Assembly: GCA_945900945.1 (NCBI GenBank)
Contig: CAMDKL010000019.1
Location: 1-54,643 of the forward strand
Direction of reading: 5' to 3'
DNA: 54,643 bases
DNA from: Pirellula staleyi DSM 6068
GTDB taxonomy: Bacteria > Planctomycetota > Planctomycetia > Pirellulales > Pirellulaceae
A program made the translations under genes and the position numbers. The notes below the pieces were generated by a model. It saw only the letters and a list, made by a program, of their open reading frames with translations, searched no databases and was not told the origin of the DNA. Below, in pieces: positions 53,347-54,643 of the stretch. The stretch's first letter is position 1. The number at the start of each line of letters is the position of its first letter.

Positions 53347-54537
53347 TCATTTACGATGTTCTAGTAGCACGACCGATGTGTCGTCCTGCCGTCCACTCCC
53401 TTTGGTAAAATCGTTGGAAGCATCGAACAGCTGTACGAGTGTTTCTTCGAGACTTAGCGATGTGGAATCGGACAATATTTTCACGATTCCATCAATACCA
53501 AAGTGGTTGCTTTCTTCGTCCTCTGGAAAGGCCTCATCCAGGCCGTCGGTATAGAGCAACAGACGACAATTCTCCGGCAAAATGCAGGTGTACGATTCAT
53601 ACTCCGCATCTTCGTCCACCGCCAATGGCAGACCTCCAGCTTCCTGGCCTGCGAGCGGCTCAATCGTACCGGTAGTCAGATTCTGCAAAAGAGGCGGCTG
53701 ATGCCCAGCTGAGGACCAATGCAACGTACGCGTGCCAGGTTCCAGGACGGCGTACAACAACGTGATAAAACCACCTTTTCTATTGACGATGGATTGTTCG
53801 CAAAGCCCCTTATTGATCTCAGTTACAAAATGGGCTGTGTCTGTGTATTCCTGTCTGCGCATGATGCGGACCAACGTGTGCATCGACATGATCGACATAC
53901 AGGCCGCCATACCATGTCCGGTAGCGTCGCCGACCAAGAGTACGATTTTGTCATCCTCGATAGTATAGATGTCGTAATAATCACCGCCCGCCATCGCGAC
54001 CGGCTGCCCACCCGCTACACGAAGGTGGGCGGGTTCGAAACGGGCACAAATGCCGTAACCACTTGGTGAGACTATGTTCTTGGGGAGCACGGACTCCTGT
54101 AGTTTGCGAACCGACTCAACTTCTTCTCGAATCTTCTTGGCTAATTCTTTTTCTCGGGCTGTTCGAACTGCGTCCAGCGTACTCTCCATAACAGCCTGCA
54201 TCAAGAACATGTAGTCGCCACGATCATCTCTCGTAAGGTACGAGCTCATGCCATTGGCCATGAAACGCACAACGCGGAAGACGTCTGAGGGCGAACAAGC
54301 ACCCACGACTGGCGATTCAGGATAACGCTGGCGCAGGAGCGTAAACAATTCGAACGCGGACTCCGAATCCGGCAAACCGATAGTCATAAGCACGATATCA
54401 ATCGGTCGGCCCGATTCAATCGCCGAACGAAATTCTACAGGCGACGTCGTCATGGATACGTCGTTTTCGTCGACGCCAAGGTAAGCCGAAATCAGTTCGG
54501 CTTCCACCTTGTCGTCCCATGCTACCAGAATCCTCAT
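53347..54537 (-). CDS. SpoIIE/RsbU-type PP2C phosphatase with degenerate receiver domain
   Basis: 396 aa. N-terminal receiver-like domain (1-120), a coiled-coil linker (~125-160; REKELAKKIREEVESVRKLQESVLP) and a SpoIIE phosphatase domain with metal motifs GGDYYDIY, LVGDATGHGMAACMSI, LLYTDGLDEA and RQDDTSVVLL. In the receiver the phosphoacceptor is replaced: DIVLMTIGLPDSE has Thr52 where D is expected, and the late Lys reads Arg (SYLTRDD). So it is probably not controlled by phosphorylation at that site. Start at ATG 54537 with AGGTG six bases upstream (a TTG lies one codon earlier). It would dephosphorylate a STAS antagonist. Confidence 0.9.
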   Translation of the reverse strand: MRILVAWDDKVEAELISAYLGVDENDVSMTTSPVEFRSAIESGRPIDIVLMTIGLPDSESAFELFTLLRQRYPESPVVGACSPSDVFRVVRFMANGMSSYLTRDDRGDYMFLMQAVMESTLDAVRTAREKELAKKIREEVESVRKLQESVLPKNIVSPSGYGICARFEPAHLRVAGGQPVAMAGGDYYDIYTIEDDKIVLLVGDATGHGMAACMSIMSMHTLVRIMRRQEYTDTAHFVTEINKGLCEQSIVNRKGGFITLLYAVLEPGTRTLHWSSAGHQPPLLQNLTTGTIEPLAGQEAGGLPLAVDEDAEYESYTCILPENCRLLLYTDGLDEAFPEDEESNHFGIDGIVKILSDSTSLSLEETLVQLFDASNDFTKGSGRQDDTSVVLLEHRK

Positions 54538-54546
54538 CAATCACCT

Positions 54547-54643
54547 TTATTTGTGTTTCGGTCTAGGTATGCGAGAGCCAGTGCCTTTGGACGAGGACCG
54601 TTTACGTTGACGGCCACCCACCATTCGCTCATCGGTGTTATCG
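54547..54643 (-). CDS. C-terminal end of an upstream gene (partial)
   Basis: One minus-strand frame is open from the window edge to a TAA at 54547-54549 and gives a very basic tail (DNTDERMVGG, then a Lys/Arg/Ser-rich segment ending IPRPKHK). Its stop lies nine bases before the phosphatase ATG, and the phosphatase ribosome binding site overlaps the gap, as in an operon. The product cannot be identified from this tail. Confidence 0.4.
   Translation of the reverse strand, partial: DNTDERMVGGRQRKRSSSKGTGSRIPRPKHK

Overview
The window looks like a planctomycete chromosome of the Pirellulaceae (Rhodopirellula/Blastopirellula-like) type. The evidence is family content: two cytochrome/DUF1549-DUF1553 (PSD1-type) genes each followed by a DUF1501 gene, two DUF1559 pseudopilin-like genes paired with small lipoproteins, an FHA-GAF-sigma54 activator, and subunits of the methanofuran-linked formyltransferase/hydrolase complex (FhcA, FhcB). 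Many exported oxidoreductases and hydrolases carry Tat-like or Sec signals. No rRNA, tRNA, CRISPR array, intact transposase or phage gene was recognised.

Layout. 0.4-2.9 kb: M20 metallopeptidase and a Tat-exported amidohydrolase. 3.0-6.9 kb (minus): leuB-fhcB-fhcA, joined by ATGA overlaps. 7.1-9.0 kb: sigma54 activator. 9.0-16.6 kb: remnant gene, GspG-like pseudopilin, rarA, exported msrA, fabI, metallophosphoesterase, ThuA-like protein, lipoprotein and DUF1559. 16.8-18.2 kb: a second DUF1559 lacking its prepilin leader, plus a lipoprotein and terminator. 18.3-21.0 kb: CxxCH/terpenoid-cyclase-like protein and an Ada-like methyltransferase, separated by three different palindromic intergenic repeats. 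21.0-29.6 kb (minus): PSD1, DUF1501, mannonate-dehydratase-like, enolase-superfamily acid-sugar dehydratase-like, MFS importer and lactonase genes, read here as a sugar-acid catabolic unit. 29.8-33.6 kb (minus): aminotransferase, glcD, glcE (glyoxylate/glycolate). 34.0-39.8 kb (plus): second PSD1-DUF1501 pair and an orphan DevC-type permease. 39.8-44.1 kb: YheT-type hydrolase, small membrane and secreted proteins, GT2 glycosyltransferase and methyltransferase. 44.6-46.1 kb: deletion remnant of a TolC/RND metal-efflux cluster. 46.1-49.2 kb: Gfo/Idh/MocA oxidoreductase and an exo/endonuclease/phosphatase-fold protein. 49.2-54.6 kb: signalling cluster with a broken REC-HATPase gene, Hpt protein, STAS protein, amino acid permease, STAS-HATPase fusion, and an SpoIIE-type phosphatase with a degenerate receiver.

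The most interesting points are: (1) the PSD1-DUF1501-led sugar-acid unit, which suggests periplasmic oxidation followed by uptake and dehydration; (2) the partner-switching cluster, in which antagonist and anti-sigma kinase are fused in one protein next to a phosphatase with an Asp-less receiver; (3) a two-armed intergenic repeat with 13-bp terminal inverted repeats and the core GGCTAGCGCC, seen whole twice and in fragments elsewhere; and (4) two gene wrecks where deletion junctions can be read directly. All functional assignments are by eye from translated motifs. No database search or structure prediction was run.
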